A stretch of 64,000 nucleotides of DNA. It comes from Adiantum capillus-veneris (taxonomy: Eukaryota > Streptophyta > Polypodiopsida > Polypodiales > Pteridaceae). Below, in pieces: positions 11,473-22,007 of this stretch (position 1 is the first letter of the stretch; each line of letters starts with the position of its first letter). The notes beneath the pieces are model-generated. The model saw only the letters and a list, made by a program, of their open reading frames with translations, was not told the DNA's origin and did not search any database. Where the stretch lies: the NCBI GenBank assembly GCA_014529385.2, contig CM043967.1, forward strand, positions 128,191,182-128,255,181, in the 5' to 3' direction. The position numbers and the translations under genes were made by a program.

Positions 11473-12285
11473 ATGGAGAGCCAACGCCAAATGTCTGGAT
11501 ATCCTCTTTTCTTTGGAGAGCCTGGAGAGGATGCAGAATTATTTTTAGCAAATTTCAAGATGTCTTGCCGTATCAAGAGGATAGTAACCGATCAAGAACG
11601 TGTAGAAATGTTTGAGGTGGTCCTTAGGAAAGATGCTAGTACTTGGTTTGACTCTTTGCCTGAGGAAGTTAAGGGGAATTACACAGAAGTTTTAAATCGT
11701 TTCAAGAGATACTTCTTTGATCCCCAAAACACTCAAAAACTATGGCAAGACATTGTTTCTCATAAGCAAAAAGACTTAGATGACTACTACTTGTACAAGC
11801 AAGAGTTCCTACGTCTTTGGGCTCTATGGATACGAAATGTTGCTAACCCTGGTGATGGTGCAGAATTTATAAAGAAGGAGAGGTTCATAGCCGGACTCTT
11901 TCCTGACCTTAAGGTAAAAGTTGAGGCGGGTGCACCTGCTACCTTTGATGCAGCTGAAACTAGGGCTGCTGAGAAATATAGGAAACTCAAGTGCTTAAGG
12001 GGGGAGGTTCCAATAGAAGGTCTTAGACCCAAAGGTAAGTCACAAGCATCAACATCGAGGGAGCTTCCTGAGGTAACGGCGGAAGTAATTGAGAAGTTAA
12101 ACGAATCTTTAAGCAGCCTGTCAATTCACCTTGCACAAGCTGTAGGTCCAAAGGGACAAGCAAAGAAGTCTGAAGAGCGAGATCCACGACCTAGGAGAGT
12201 CTTGCAATGTTGGAATTGCGGAGAGTCTGGACATGGGATGTATAATTGTCCTTGGCCCGTGGGGAGCCAGGGAGGCCTAACTTGA
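11473..12285 (+). CDS. gag: Gypsy-1 gag
   Basis: A 270-residue Ty3/gypsy gag that forms the virus-like particle and binds genomic RNA. The retrotransposon gag domain spans about residues 10-150 (FFGEPGEDAELFLANF, then DASTWFDSLP and YLYKQEFLRLW). A CCHC zinc knuckle C-x2-C-x4-H-x4-C (CWNCGESGHGMYNC) lies at about residues 246-259. The start is the ATG after a short leader, and the same start region is conserved at 43580 in Gypsy-3. Its last 40 bases overlap pol in the -1 frame, which fits -1 frameshift expression, although no textbook slippery heptamer is obvious. This ORF looks intact. Confidence 0.92.
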   Translation: MESQRQMSGYPLFFGEPGEDAELFLANFKMSCRIKRIVTDQERVEMFEVVLRKDASTWFDSLPEEVKGNYTEVLNRFKRYFFDPQNTQKLWQDIVSHKQKDLDDYYLYKQEFLRLWALWIRNVANPGDGAEFIKKERFIAGLFPDLKVKVEAGAPATFDAAETRAAEKYRKLKCLRGEVPIEGLRPKGKSQASTSRELPEVTAEVIEKLNESLSSLSIHLAQAVGPKGQAKKSEERDPRPRRVLQCWNCGESGHGMYNCPWPVGSQGGLT

Positions 12286-14393
12286 ATTACCCAGTGATGA
12301 ATGCAGGTGAAGGAACTGGTCAACAACCAAGGCTTCTACAAAGGCCAAATGGACCAAGACCACCTCCACAAGGGGTAGAAGGAGTTCCACCTTTGCCAGA
12401 TCCAAATGTGCATGTGGTAGAGGTGACAAATTCAAATGAGGTTGACATGGAAGCCAATGGAATTAAGCGTGGCCGAGGAAAAGGTAAAGAGAAAGAAGGA
12501 GTCACATCACAGAGTGACCATGGACAAGGCAAGAAGGCAAAGGGAACCAAGGAAACCAAGAGGACTCGACGTCGTATCAACCTCCAAGACTTCCCTCTTG
12601 GACATGGTATGGCTCCGTACAACTTGTTGGAAGACATGAGAGGTAAGGGTCCTGATATTTCATGGCCTCAATTTCTTGCATTATGTCCACAAGTTAGGAG
12701 GGATTTAACAAGGGCACTTAGCACTAGGAGAAAGGTAAAAGAGAGTGTGCCTGTTGTAAAAATTGCACAAGCTGAAATGAATGAGGACATTACACCGGTG
12801 CTAGACTGTTACATCAAAGGGAGATTGGTTAGGAAAGGTCTAGTGGATGGGGGTGCACAAATTTGCATCATGACAGAGGGACTCATGCAAAGACTAGGCA
12901 TGCACATCCATGAGACACCTGAAATCAAAGTGAAAATGGCAAACAATAGCAAGGCTAGGTGCGTAGGAATTTGTAAAAACGTTTTTGTGGAGGCCTTTGG
13001 CATTAAGAAGGCAGTGGATTTTTATGTTATGTCGACCAAGGGAAGTGGTTATCCATTTATCCTAGGAAGACCATGGCTAATGAAAATGCGAGCTTTGCAG
13101 GATTGGGAGAGTGAGAAATTAATTTGCAGGAATGACAATCATAAGAAGGTTGTCTTTGACATGAAGGAGCAACGCCAAGAGGAGCTCCATGAAGAATCAT
13201 CTCAAAGTGAGACGGAAGAAGGTTGGACCGATAGCACTTCAGAAGAAGAAAGTAGCAGCAGCATTACTGAAGAGGAGTCTTCCATCGAAGTCATGGGGGT
13301 AAGGTTTAAGCCAAGCAACCAAGAGTGCTCTTGTCAAGGCTTGGAGGAGGTAGGTCCTCAAGAGAACGAAGGTGCTCAAGATGAAGGGATGCTGGAAGGT
13401 ATGCTATCAACAACACTTACAAAGGATGAAAGAGAGGAGTTCAAATGTGTGCTAAGAAAATTTCCGAGGCTTTTTGCTAAAGACTACACCGATGTACGTG
13501 GAGTAGATGTTGTTCAACACAAGATTGAGTTGAAGCCAGAGGCCACACCTAAGGCTCAAAAGCTACGAAGGCTAGGAGTCATTAAGGAGCAGGCTCTACT
13601 CAAGGAGGTAAGAAAGCTTCTAGCAGCAGGTTTCATTTATCCAGTGGAGAATTCAGAGTGGGTCTCTCCCGTTGTTGTCACTCCTAAAAAAAACGGCAAG
13701 TGGAGGGTGTGTGTGGATTATTGTCCACTTAATGAGGCAACAAAAAGAGATCACTTTCCCCTCCCATTTCAGGATGAGATACTAAATGAAGTAGCTGGTC
13801 ATGAGAAGTACACTGTGTGTGATGGCTACTTGGGTTACTTTCAAATAGGTATCGCATTGGAGGATCAATTGAAAACAACCTTTATCACTCCTTGGGGTTG
13901 TTATGCTTTTAGAGTCATGCCATTTGGTCTGACAAATGCTCCTGCAACATTCCAACGTTTCATGAATATGGTGTTTCAAGCATTCTTTGGAAAGTCAATT
14001 AGGGTGTTCATTGATGATTTCTGTATTTATAGCTCAAAATCATTGCATCTACAAAGGGTAGAAGAAGGTTTAAAGAAGCTCTACGACATGGGAGGTCAAC
14101 TCAACCCCGACAAGTGCCATATAGGTGAGGATGAAGTAATCTTGATTGGTCATAAAGTTTCTTATAAAGGCATTGAGGTGGATCCTTCAAAGGCAAAGGC
14201 TCTTATTGAGCTCCCCTCACCCAAGAATCTCAAAGAGGTCATATCATTCATTCAAAAAGTAGAGTATATGTCACGCTTTATTCACTTAGCTTCGGAGTTG
14301 CTTCATCCTTTGCAAAAGTTGACACAACGAGTAGAATTTGCATGGTCTGATGAGCTTGAAGAGTACTTTTGTAACATTAAAGCCATTTTGTGA
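12246..14393 (+). CDS. pol: Gypsy-1 pol part 1: protease and reverse transcriptase
   Basis: Begins in the -1 frame relative to gag. Residues 1-130 are a basic linker. The aspartic protease follows, with the catalytic motif as LVDGGA near residue 200 (DGG in place of DTG, a variant often seen in plant elements) and ILGRPWL near residue 275. Residues 310-400 are acidic. Reverse transcriptase covers about 430-690, with SPVVVTPKKNGKWRVCVDY, MPFGLTNAPATFQRFM and the catalytic FIDD box near residue 588. The frame ends at a TGA at about 14391. Compared with 44575 in Gypsy-3, two bases (CA) are missing here, so this stop is a frameshift mutation and not the natural end. The RNase H and integrase continue in the next frames. 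Confidence 0.92.
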   Translation: MSLARGEPGRPNLNYPVMNAGEGTGQQPRLLQRPNGPRPPPQGVEGVPPLPDPNVHVVEVTNSNEVDMEANGIKRGRGKGKEKEGVTSQSDHGQGKKAKGTKETKRTRRRINLQDFPLGHGMAPYNLLEDMRGKGPDISWPQFLALCPQVRRDLTRALSTRRKVKESVPVVKIAQAEMNEDITPVLDCYIKGRLVRKGLVDGGAQICIMTEGLMQRLGMHIHETPEIKVKMANNSKARCVGICKNVFVEAFGIKKAVDFYVMSTKGSGYPFILGRPWLMKMRALQDWESEKLICRNDNHKKVVFDMKEQRQEELHEESSQSETEEGWTDSTSEEESSSSITEEESSIEVMGVRFKPSNQECSCQGLEEVGPQENEGAQDEGMLEGMLSTTLTKDEREEFKCVLRKFPRLFAKDYTDVRGVDVVQHKIELKPEATPKAQKLRRLGVIKEQALLKEVRKLLAAGFIYPVENSEWVSPVVVTPKKNGKWRVCVDYCPLNEATKRDHFPLPFQDEILNEVAGHEKYTVCDGYLGYFQIGIALEDQLKTTFITPWGCYAFRVMPFGLTNAPATFQRFMNMVFQAFFGKSIRVFIDDFCIYSSKSLHLQRVEEGLKKLYDMGGQLNPDKCHIGEDEVILIGHKVSYKGIEVDPSKAKALIELPSPKNLKEVISFIQKVEYMSRFIHLASELLHPLQKLTQRVEFAWSDELEEYFCNIKAIL

Positions 14394-15057
14394 GCTACCA
14401 ACACTCATGCCTCCTTGTTGGGAGTACACATTCTTTGTTAGCTCTAGTGCTGGGAAAGAAACAATTGGTGCTGTGTTGCTACAACAAGATCCCCACAATA
14501 CAAGGATGCGACCCATCTACTTTGCTAGTAGGGTCATGAATGCTTTGGAGAGAGACTACACAGAAGCAGAACTCCTGATGCTTTCTCTCATGTTTGCGGT
14601 GAGAAAGTTTAGATCCTACTTGCTCCCAAAACCTTTTGTAATCCTCACCGCAGAGAATTTGTTCCCTTGGGTGTCATCTCAAATGAATCTTAGTACTAGG
14701 ATCTCAAAGTGGATTATGGAGTTGCAAGAGTTTCAATACTCTTTCAAGGTAGAAGATAGTGTGCGTGCACAATTGGCAGGGATTCTCACTTATAGGGTAC
14801 ATGAGAAGGAAATTAAGGTGCCTCAAGTAAAGACCCTACCATTGCCACCACCAAAAAGTATTCCTAATGCTTTTACCTTGTTCTTTGATGGAGCTTTTCG
14901 TCGAGCCACAGGGAAAGCAGGGGGAGGGCTAGTATTGCTCAACCCAAGTGGAGAGGTGGTCATGAAAGAGAAGGTCAATCTACCAGGTTCAACTAGCAAC
15001 AATGAAGCAGAATATGACACACTACTTCATGGTTTGAAGATGTGCATTGGCAAGGGA
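14391..15057 (+). pseudogene. pol: Gypsy-1 pol part 2: RNase H and start of second RNase H
   Basis: Continues pol after the 2-bp deletion. The first part is the RNase H usual for Ty3/gypsy (SSAGKETIGAVLLQQ, IYFASRVMNALERDYTEAE, ISKWIMELQEF). From about 14875 a second RNase H begins, with FFDGAF carrying the first catalytic Asp and NNEAEY carrying the Glu. The presence of two RNase H domains assigns the element to the Tat lineage. The frame stops at TAA near 15058, caused by loss of a single A in a run; the shifted frame resumes the domain immediately. Confidence 0.88.
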
Positions 15058-16556
15058 TAAAACGTCTCATGGTAAAGGGAGATGCACTTCTCATTGTTAA
15101 ACAGATTTTAGGCATTTGGGCATGCAAGAATGAAAGCTTAAGGACAAAAGTTCATGCCATTCATAAGATGTTTAATCAGTTTGAAGAAGTGCAACTATAT
15201 CATATTCCGAGGAAACAAAATGAAGATGCCGATTTACTTGCACAACAAGCAGTTACATGTGTTGAGAGAGAAGTGAAGGTCATCATGGTGGCAGCAGCAG
15301 TCAAGCAACCGAGATACCAGGGATTGGAGTCATTGGCTCCCATTATCGGCTACATTTTGGAGGGTGAGTTTCCACAAGACTTCACGAAGGCTCAGAAGAG
15401 GAGACTCATGAAGAAGGCAAGCATGTATCTCTTCCTAGAAGGCTCCCTCTATCAAAGAGGGAGGGATCAAGTGTGCAGAAGAGTACCAACTATCGAGGAA
15501 ATTCCAGCCATTCTAAAAGGTTTGCATGAAGAGGCATGTGGTGGTCATTTTTCCCAAGAATCAACTATGAAGAAGATTTTGCTTGCGGGGTATGTTTGGC
15601 CAAGCTTGCATGTGGATGTTCAACATTGGTGTAAAAGCTGTCACAATTGTCAGATAAATGGAAATAGAAGGTTGGTGCATGGCCCGAGGCAAATAGTGCT
15701 TGCAAATGGACCCTTTGAAAAGTGGGGCATTGATGCTATGGGTCCTCTGCCTAGGACAAAAAATGGTAAACTCTACATTCTAGTGGCTGTAGACTATATG
15801 ACTAGGTGGGTGGAAGCTCAAAGTGTGGCAAGAGTGAATGAGAGGACAGTTAGCAAGTTTGTGTACACTCACATTTGTTGCAGATTTGGCACACCTTTGG
15901 AGATTGTTTCTGATAATGGTCCAGGGTTTAGGAAGGGCTTGCTCACAGAAGTTTGTGAAGAGCTTCACATTCTACATCGTCATAGCACACCATACTACCC
16001 ACAGTCAAATGGTTTGGTGGAGAAGGCTAATGGTGTCATTGCAGGAATCATTAGAAAGATGGTGCAAAACAAGACAAAATTATGGGATGACTTCTTGGAT
16101 GGTGCCTTGTGGGCATATCGAACCACATATAGGGAAGCCACGGAGTTCACACCATTTCACTTGGTCTATGGTCAAGAGGCTTTGCAGCCTATCGAGCTCA
16201 ACATTCCAACAATGCGACTTCATGGCAAAGGAGCACAAGATGATGAAGAGGTATGGATGGATCGACTTCTTACGTTAGTGGAGCTTGAGTGGAAAAGGGA
16301 AGCAGCATACGAGTGCTACAAGAGGAAAGCCACACAAGCGAAAGAAACGCACGACAAGAAACTGAAGGACAAAGGCATCAAGGAAGGAGAGCTTGTGCTA
16401 AGGTATGACAATCGACTTGACAATCGTTTTGATGCCAAGTTTGAAACTAGATGGCAAGGGCCATACATAGTCAAGAAGGCTTTCAATTCTAGTTACTATC
16501 AGCTTATGGACTTGAATGGTAAAGAGCACTCCAGGAAGGTAAACGGGTATCGCTAG
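15042..16556 (+). CDS. pol: Gypsy-1 pol part 3: second RNase H end and integrase
   Basis: The first about 70 residues finish the second RNase H, with the Asp of VKGDALLIVKQ and the Asp of NEDADLLAQQ. Integrase follows: an HHCC zinc module (LHEEACGGH, then WCKSCHNC), a DDE core with Asp in WGIDAMGP, Asp in VSDNGPGF and Glu in LVEKANG, and a C-terminal RWQGPYIV module of the GPY/F type. All catalytic residues are present. The TAG at 16554-16556 is probably a mutated CAG, because the frame goes on as KPYLSRLLP, a typical end of the integrase tail, and stays open to 16748. Integrase would insert cDNA copies into nuclear DNA; the 4-bp duplication seen at this family's insertions is presumably its footprint. 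Confidence 0.92.
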   Translation: MHWQGIKRLMVKGDALLIVKQILGIWACKNESLRTKVHAIHKMFNQFEEVQLYHIPRKQNEDADLLAQQAVTCVEREVKVIMVAAAVKQPRYQGLESLAPIIGYILEGEFPQDFTKAQKRRLMKKASMYLFLEGSLYQRGRDQVCRRVPTIEEIPAILKGLHEEACGGHFSQESTMKKILLAGYVWPSLHVDVQHWCKSCHNCQINGNRRLVHGPRQIVLANGPFEKWGIDAMGPLPRTKNGKLYILVAVDYMTRWVEAQSVARVNERTVSKFVYTHICCRFGTPLEIVSDNGPGFRKGLLTEVCEELHILHRHSTPYYPQSNGLVEKANGVIAGIIRKMVQNKTKLWDDFLDGALWAYRTTYREATEFTPFHLVYGQEALQPIELNIPTMRLHGKGAQDDEEVWMDRLLTLVELEWKREAAYECYKRKATQAKETHDKKLKDKGIKEGELVLRYDNRLDNRFDAKFETRWQGPYIVKKAFNSSYYQLMDLNGKEHSRKVNGYR

Positions 16557-16763
16557 AAGCCCTATTTGAGTCGCCTTCTACCAAAGGATCTACCAAAGAT
16601 CTGTCCAAAGGCCGCTGTCTCATGTAAGTATTGTTACATGAAGCATGAGTGTAACTCCAGCCAAAATTTTGAGGGGCCAAACAATGAAGATCTCGTCAAG
16701 GACTCTGAAGCACTCTCTTTGGAAAATATGCTCTATGATGGTACATGAATATACCATCATCCT

Positions 16764-16774
16764 GGGGGGGGGGG
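16764..16774 (+). other. polypurine tract
   Basis: Run of 11 G just before the 3' LTR, separated from it by CTAT. It is the expected plus-strand primer site for reverse transcription. Confidence 0.8.
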
Positions 16775-16778
16775 CTAT

Positions 16779-19449
16779 TGATAGCCGTTTTTCTGCTCTC
16801 CATAATTGCCATACTAAGTTACTCCACCCTACCAAATTCACCCAAACGCTATGGCTATCCTTGACATTTCACTGTACATAGGCGTGTGTGAGTTAGGGGG
16901 CTTTTCCCATATCTTCTTAAAAACCCTCAGCTAGCTAGTCACTGGGCTAGGTGAGCCAAAAAAAATAAATAAAATAAAAAAATAAAAGTATATTATGGCC
17001 TCTTTGTGTGTAAATATTTCATTGTATATATGGCCTAAATATAGGGATTTTTTATAATTATTTTGGTATTTTATTTAAATATTTCTACTTAGGTGTGTGT
17101 TTTATTAAACCTATGTACACCTTCTTTCATCCTCTTACACCATAATTATATTTTTTGCCAATATGTACATACTCTAACCTCATATTTTTCCTTTATACAA
17201 ATCACTCCCACATTTTCACCCTCACCCTCGTGAAAACAAAAAATTGATTTCTACTCATTGGTTACTTTTATTATATTATTTACTTGCATACCTTTTCCTC
17301 TTTCACCCAAAATAATTCAAGGAGGGACCATATCATACGATTCCAATATCTTTCCATATCCATAACTCCTCCATATTTTTTTTATTATTTTTACTCATTA
17401 TTCTAACACCATGTGCTCATTGAACTAAAGTCCATGAATAGTCCATACACTAGTCCCCATGTATATATTTCTTATTTCACCAATAATCCTCCTCCATGCA
17501 TGGGTCAAGGGAAACTTGAATGCTTTGTATTATAATATGACAAAGGAGGGGCTCACTCTTGGATGCATTGTACAAATTCAACAAAGGAGGGGGCCACTAA
17601 AAGACTTTTGCAGGCATAAAAAACAGGCTTTTTGGTGAGAATTTTGGCACCTATCTCCACTCCGAATTTGGAGCGGTGGTCAAAAGAGAAAATGTAGCCC
17701 ACGCTCTGAATAATCACCTCACATTTTTTCATGATTTTTGGAGCTACCAGCGGTGAGCTATGATTTTTTGAGTGGACCCCAGTCTGCCCACTTTTCTCAC
17801 AAGTAGCCCATAGTCTTCTCTCACCTCTTTCCACACTTCTACACACACACACACACACATATTTCTCTCAATCCCTCACTCAAACCTGCACCTTCCATGG
17901 CTTCTCCCACCCTCTCCACCATTACCCTTCTCTCTCATCCCTATAGTTCTTTTATGAACCTCTACATACATACACCCTCTCCATGTCTCTCTCTATTGCT
18001 TCTATGTTACAATTTCATTTACCTCTCCTAAAATATCTAAAATTCAGCATCTTAACCATGATAACTTCTACAAATTGAGGATTTTTCATCAACAAATCCT
18101 CTTTTCATCGTGGTGGTCAACCGTGGCGGCGGCGTAAAGAAGCGAAGAAGAAGAAGAAGACAAGCGGTCATTTTTTCCACAATCTACACAAGGGTGAGTT
18201 CAAGCTTCTTCAAAGCTTCACCATCTCAATGATTCTCTTTTAATTCACCCCTCTTCCTTCATCAAATCAACTCACTCTACCCATTGTAAATGTAACATTA
18301 ACTTTCTAGTGATTACTAACGACTAACATACTAACACAAAATAGCATTGACCTAACCATAAAAGACACCTCACCTCAAGACATGTATAGTAACTACTCTC
18401 TCTCTGTCTCTCTCCCTCTCCCCTTCTTTAAAACTTACTTTCACCTTATCTACCATCAATAATGCTTTCTTTTGAGCCCACACCCATGACTCAAGCAGAC
18501 AAAGAAGGCCCGCAATGTTTTGATATTCAAAAAAATCATAATCCTGATTTGTTAGCTTGTAAATTAAGATTTCCAATAATCTTAATGAGGGGTCTCCAAC
18601 CTATAAATAGGCCCCTCTCCTTCTTGTAAAACAACCTCCAACATCTCACATAGCACCCCAACACTCTATGCGCGAGGAGAGACTTAGGTGTAGCAACCAC
18701 TTGTGAGCTTCACTCTTGGTGTGAGAGAAGCTTTCAAGCTACACATTGCAAGTGAGAGAGCGTGAGTTTCACAAATCTCAAAACCACTATTGTATATGCT
18801 CCTTTATCATCAATAAATTGAGGTTTGGTGCATTCAAAGGCGTGATTCGACGTTCAAATCTTCGTCCTTCCATTTGTGCAATACGGTTTGGTGAATTCAA
18901 GGTGACTTGTGTATTTTGAGTTTTTATCAGTTGATCTTGATTTTAGAAAGTGTTTTAGTGTGTTTTTCATTGCCAGTTTTGTGTCCATTGTAAGAGGGTA
19001 TTGTGGTGAGAGGTCTCCCACACCCTAAGACAGTGTGTGTGTGTTTTGGCAATGTTTAGCAATCACTAAGCATTGAGTGAGTTTTATACAAGTTCTACAA
19101 TAGCATCATAACGAACCATCTCCATTTGCAAGTCACAAATAAGGTATTACGCAAGATCCTTTTCTCTCTCTCTTCCCTTTGCTCTAGCTCTCTCTGGTCC
19201 AGTTTGTGTGTGTCTTGGTGTGAGGTTGTTTGTGTGTGTTGTGTGGTGCATCTTCTTGGTTGTGCCAAAATCTCTCTTGCGTCCTAGTTCACATACCATA
19301 ACTAGGTGGTGCCCCTATCTTGTTTGGGTTTGGCTGTGGGTTTGTTGTTGTGTTGTGCTTGTGGTTGCCCCAGCCCCAATTGAGCAGCACGGGAGCCTTG
19401 AGGGGTGTTTAGAGGTCGCCTCTCTTGTTGCCCGCCCCGGACCGCCTCA
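16779..19449 (+). repeat. Gypsy-1 3' LTR
   Basis: Begins TGATAGCCGTTTTTCTGC and ends GACCGCCTCA, followed by CCGC that repeats the four bases before the 5' LTR. TATA box at 18602 and AATAAA at 18812. The near identity to the 5' LTR dates the insertion as recent relative to everything else here. Confidence 0.95.
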
Positions 19450-19611
19450 CCGCGTAAACTACCGCTGTTATATTTGACAACCAAATTTAGCGCCTAAACT
19501 TCTAAATTCTGGCTTAACCCCCCCTCCCCCCTTCAAATAGTGGTGTTTCCCTGCTCTTAATAAAAATTAAAGAATATTGTACAAAATTTTCAAATTTAGA
19601 AAAGAAGAGAA

Positions 19612-19673
<62 letters not shown>

Positions 19674-19900
19674 GGGGTGAGGAGGAGGGGGGGATATAAG
19701 ATTACACTTGGTTCCACCTAAAATAATCACTGTCAATTGATTAACGTAATTGAACATATTCCCAAATCTAAAGAGAGGAAGAGGAGGGAGAGAGAGATGA
19801 ATGGATTACACGAGACCAAAAAACTTCATAACTGCAGAATGTTTATGAATCATCTTCCAAAAGATCTCTACATGAGGCATCGTCAAATTCTAAGCCCATG
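19450..19900. repeat. flank with long AG microsatellite
   Basis: No gene. A run of AG dinucleotides at about 19613-19670 is followed by purine-rich DNA to 19800. The first bases (ACCGCTGTTATATTTGAC) together with those before 7142 reconstruct the pre-insertion site of Gypsy-1. Confidence 0.8.
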
Positions 19901-19904
19901 GCTC

Positions 19905-20790
19905 CTAAATCAATAAAGAGAGTAACGAAATTTTCATTTGTGGATGCATTTCCTTCATCATCTTATAGTTCGTCGTCCTCCATCTCATCATCTTCATGAT
20001 CATGACAATCATCCTTGCTAATACTTGCTCTGCCGCCGGACTTGATTCATCGACCTCCCTCTCCTCTGTTTCCACCTCATCCAAAGTCGGAGGTGGAAGA
20101 GGGTCAAAGATAGTGTCCACTTCATTAGTGGAAAAAATGGTTCTCCTCAAGGTGTTATGGGGATTACGAACCATAGTTTTGGTTGGTGGATTACTAGGAT
20201 ATAGATGACCTATAAAATAGAATCTCAAAGTGAGTAACATTGGTATAACTAACGCTACAAGAAAATAAGAATAAAAAAGGTACATGTCACTCACTTGCTC
20301 ACAATTGCACGGTAAAACTAAATTGTCATACCTCCCTGTGTCATACACACTAGAGTCCACCATGTAGAGGCCATTCTCATGTCGTCTAGACACATTTGAA
20401 AACCACTTGCAGTCAAAGATGAAGGTATGAAAGGTTCTAAAATTAACCTTTAGTATCCTTTCAATAGTTCCACAGTACCTGGCTTCATCACTGTCTGTGT
20501 CAAAGTTGCCCATGATTCTATGCTCGTCAATGTGGAGCGTACGAAAGTGACGACCCTTTGACCACATAGAGTTAAAGGAAAGGCACTAAAAATTAGAAAA
20601 CTATATTAATTTATCAAATACATATTAAAGATAATCTCAAGAAATAGCGTTACAATATGGTTTAGGTATATGAGTATTATACCTTTGGTACGCAGCCTCG
20701 TGCATACTCCCATTCTTTGTAGGTGATGTCTTCTCTGCGCGCTTTTGCCTCGGTCATTCTCTCATAAATCCACTCTGCACTAATGAGATC
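19905..20790 (-). pseudogene. CACTA transposon remnant, DUF4216-like domain
   Basis: Two minus-strand exons. The upstream exon (about 20790-20683) ends YKEWEYARGCVPK before a GTATAA donor; an acceptor TTTTTAG near 20587 opens the second exon. That exon reads SKGRHFRTLHIDEHR, then ARYCGTIERILKV, FIFDCKWF, and a final CEQVSDMYLF. This order (SKGxRFHT-x-x-x-D-x-x-R; YYG-x-I-x-x-I; F-x-C-x-WF; E-Q-V-x-x-x-Y) is what I know from DUF4216, which lies C-terminal in plant En/Spm (CACTA) transposase proteins. The tail after about residue 120 is acidic and unlike the family. The rest of the transposase and the CACTA ends are not seen here, so it is a fragment. Confidence 0.65.
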
Positions 20791-21185
20791 TGGGAAACAT
20801 GCAAGGTGTGATTGGGGGTGCCCTCCTTCCTCCATGTGCTTGTTTCCATGCTTCCCTCTCTTGCAAACACCTTGACTTTGCCACTGTCCACAAGTCCACC
20901 CACTTGGTCATAATCTTTGCATTGAGAATACAAAAGTTACTGACCACTCGGGATAGATTCATATCCATGTTAAGTAGTTTCCCCTTTCCACTTGGAAAGC
21001 GTGAATTCATCCTTGCATATTCCTCGTCTTAGGCTGAATTACAGGGTTTTTCCAAAAAAAAGAGTGTTCACCGGGTTTGGTGTGCATACGCTTGTATGCA
21101 CCCGTATCCACCCGTATCCACCAAACATTCCTCCCTTCCTATTCATTGCACGCCCTCGTGTAAGTTTCATCTGAGGGAGTTCACA
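20791..21185. other. gene-free junction region
   Basis: Nothing coding. Around 21105-21122 the segment CCCGTATCCA is repeated in tandem. Several repeat types probably meet here. Confidence 0.4.
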
Positions 21186-21893
21186 TTAGTGCCTTATTTG
21201 GAGCGTTGCAGTGAGATTTCTAAGCTTCTGAGCTTTGGCTTCAATCTCGACTTTGGTTGCCAGCTCTCTGAAGGGATTATTGCTGATTGTACTTTGGTGG
21301 TCAATATAGCGGTCTGGTAGATCTTTCGTCATTGGATTGAATATGGAAGAGTCCACTTTGAAGAAACCTGTCATGAAAGCTTCTTCGAAGGTCTGCATGT
21401 AATGAGATGTCAGAAACATGACTCTTGCATATAATCCCATGATAACATTTCTGCTGGGGATTTTGGTCTCCATATTCCAGCAAATACCCCGCGTTCCCTC
21501 GACAAACACCTGCCATGGATGCTCTACTGCTTCAATGTCTCTGAAAGCTGTAATGTACGTGATAAGCATTTTGGCAATCTTTACCAGCATCTAACAAGCA
21601 AGGTCTGGGATCTCTTTCATCATGTTGATTACTCCTTTCAAAGTTTGCACCATGTAATGCTCTGATGGGGTGTTGTTATTGAGCGGCTTGGTAATTATCG
21701 GGTAGTTCAACACTGCAGGTATTTTGCTTTTCCAACTGTAAAACTGTCTTAGAATCGTCGTCTGTTGATGGGACAGTAAGTGGGGTCGATCCTCAGAGAT
21801 GTTGGGGGGCGTTCCTGTAATAGGTTTCGTCAGCTGGTCGTTGATGGAACCATTTTTTTCTCCAGAGAGGTTGATTGTCAAGGATGGTTTCAA
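21186..21893 (-). pseudogene. unknown ORF with one in-frame TAG
   Basis: On the minus strand a single reading frame of about 235 codons is interrupted only by TAG at about 21591-21593. The peptide has a PNISEDRPHLL segment, a PIITKPLNNNTPSEHYMVQTL segment, and after the stop a helical run followed by a charged C-terminus. I do not recognise it. It appears to be the 3' part of the same decayed transcription unit as the coiled-coil frames up to 24825. CAG in place of TAG would restore the frame. Confidence 0.4.
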
Positions 21894-22007
21894 TATGAAG
21901 GGCTATAATTGGAACCTCTCTATAGTCCCCTCTACTATTTGGTTCAATTTTTGGGAGCATCTTTTGCTACCATAATTGAACTTCTTGCCGCATCAACGAT
22001 AGTGCGA

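Larger units (their letters stand above)
7142..19449 (+). mobile_element. Gypsy-1: full-length Tat-type Ty3/gypsy retrotransposon
   Basis: Complete LTR retrotransposon of about 12.3 kb. Two LTRs of about 2.67 kb (7142-9807 and 16779-19449) begin TGATAGCC and end CCTCA, and by eye differ at only 1-2% of sites, so the insertion is recent. CCGC flanks both ends (7138-7141 and 19450-19453), giving a 4-bp target duplication. Internal order is PBS, four accessory ORFs, gag with CCHC knuckle, then protease, reverse transcriptase, RNase H, a second RNase H, integrase and a G-run PPT. Two RNase H domains (one after RT, one with the DG/E/D/D pattern before integrase) are the mark of the Tat lineage (Tat, Ogre, Retand). 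Pol carries two small frameshifts and one stop, so this copy is probably not autonomous. Confidence 0.93.
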
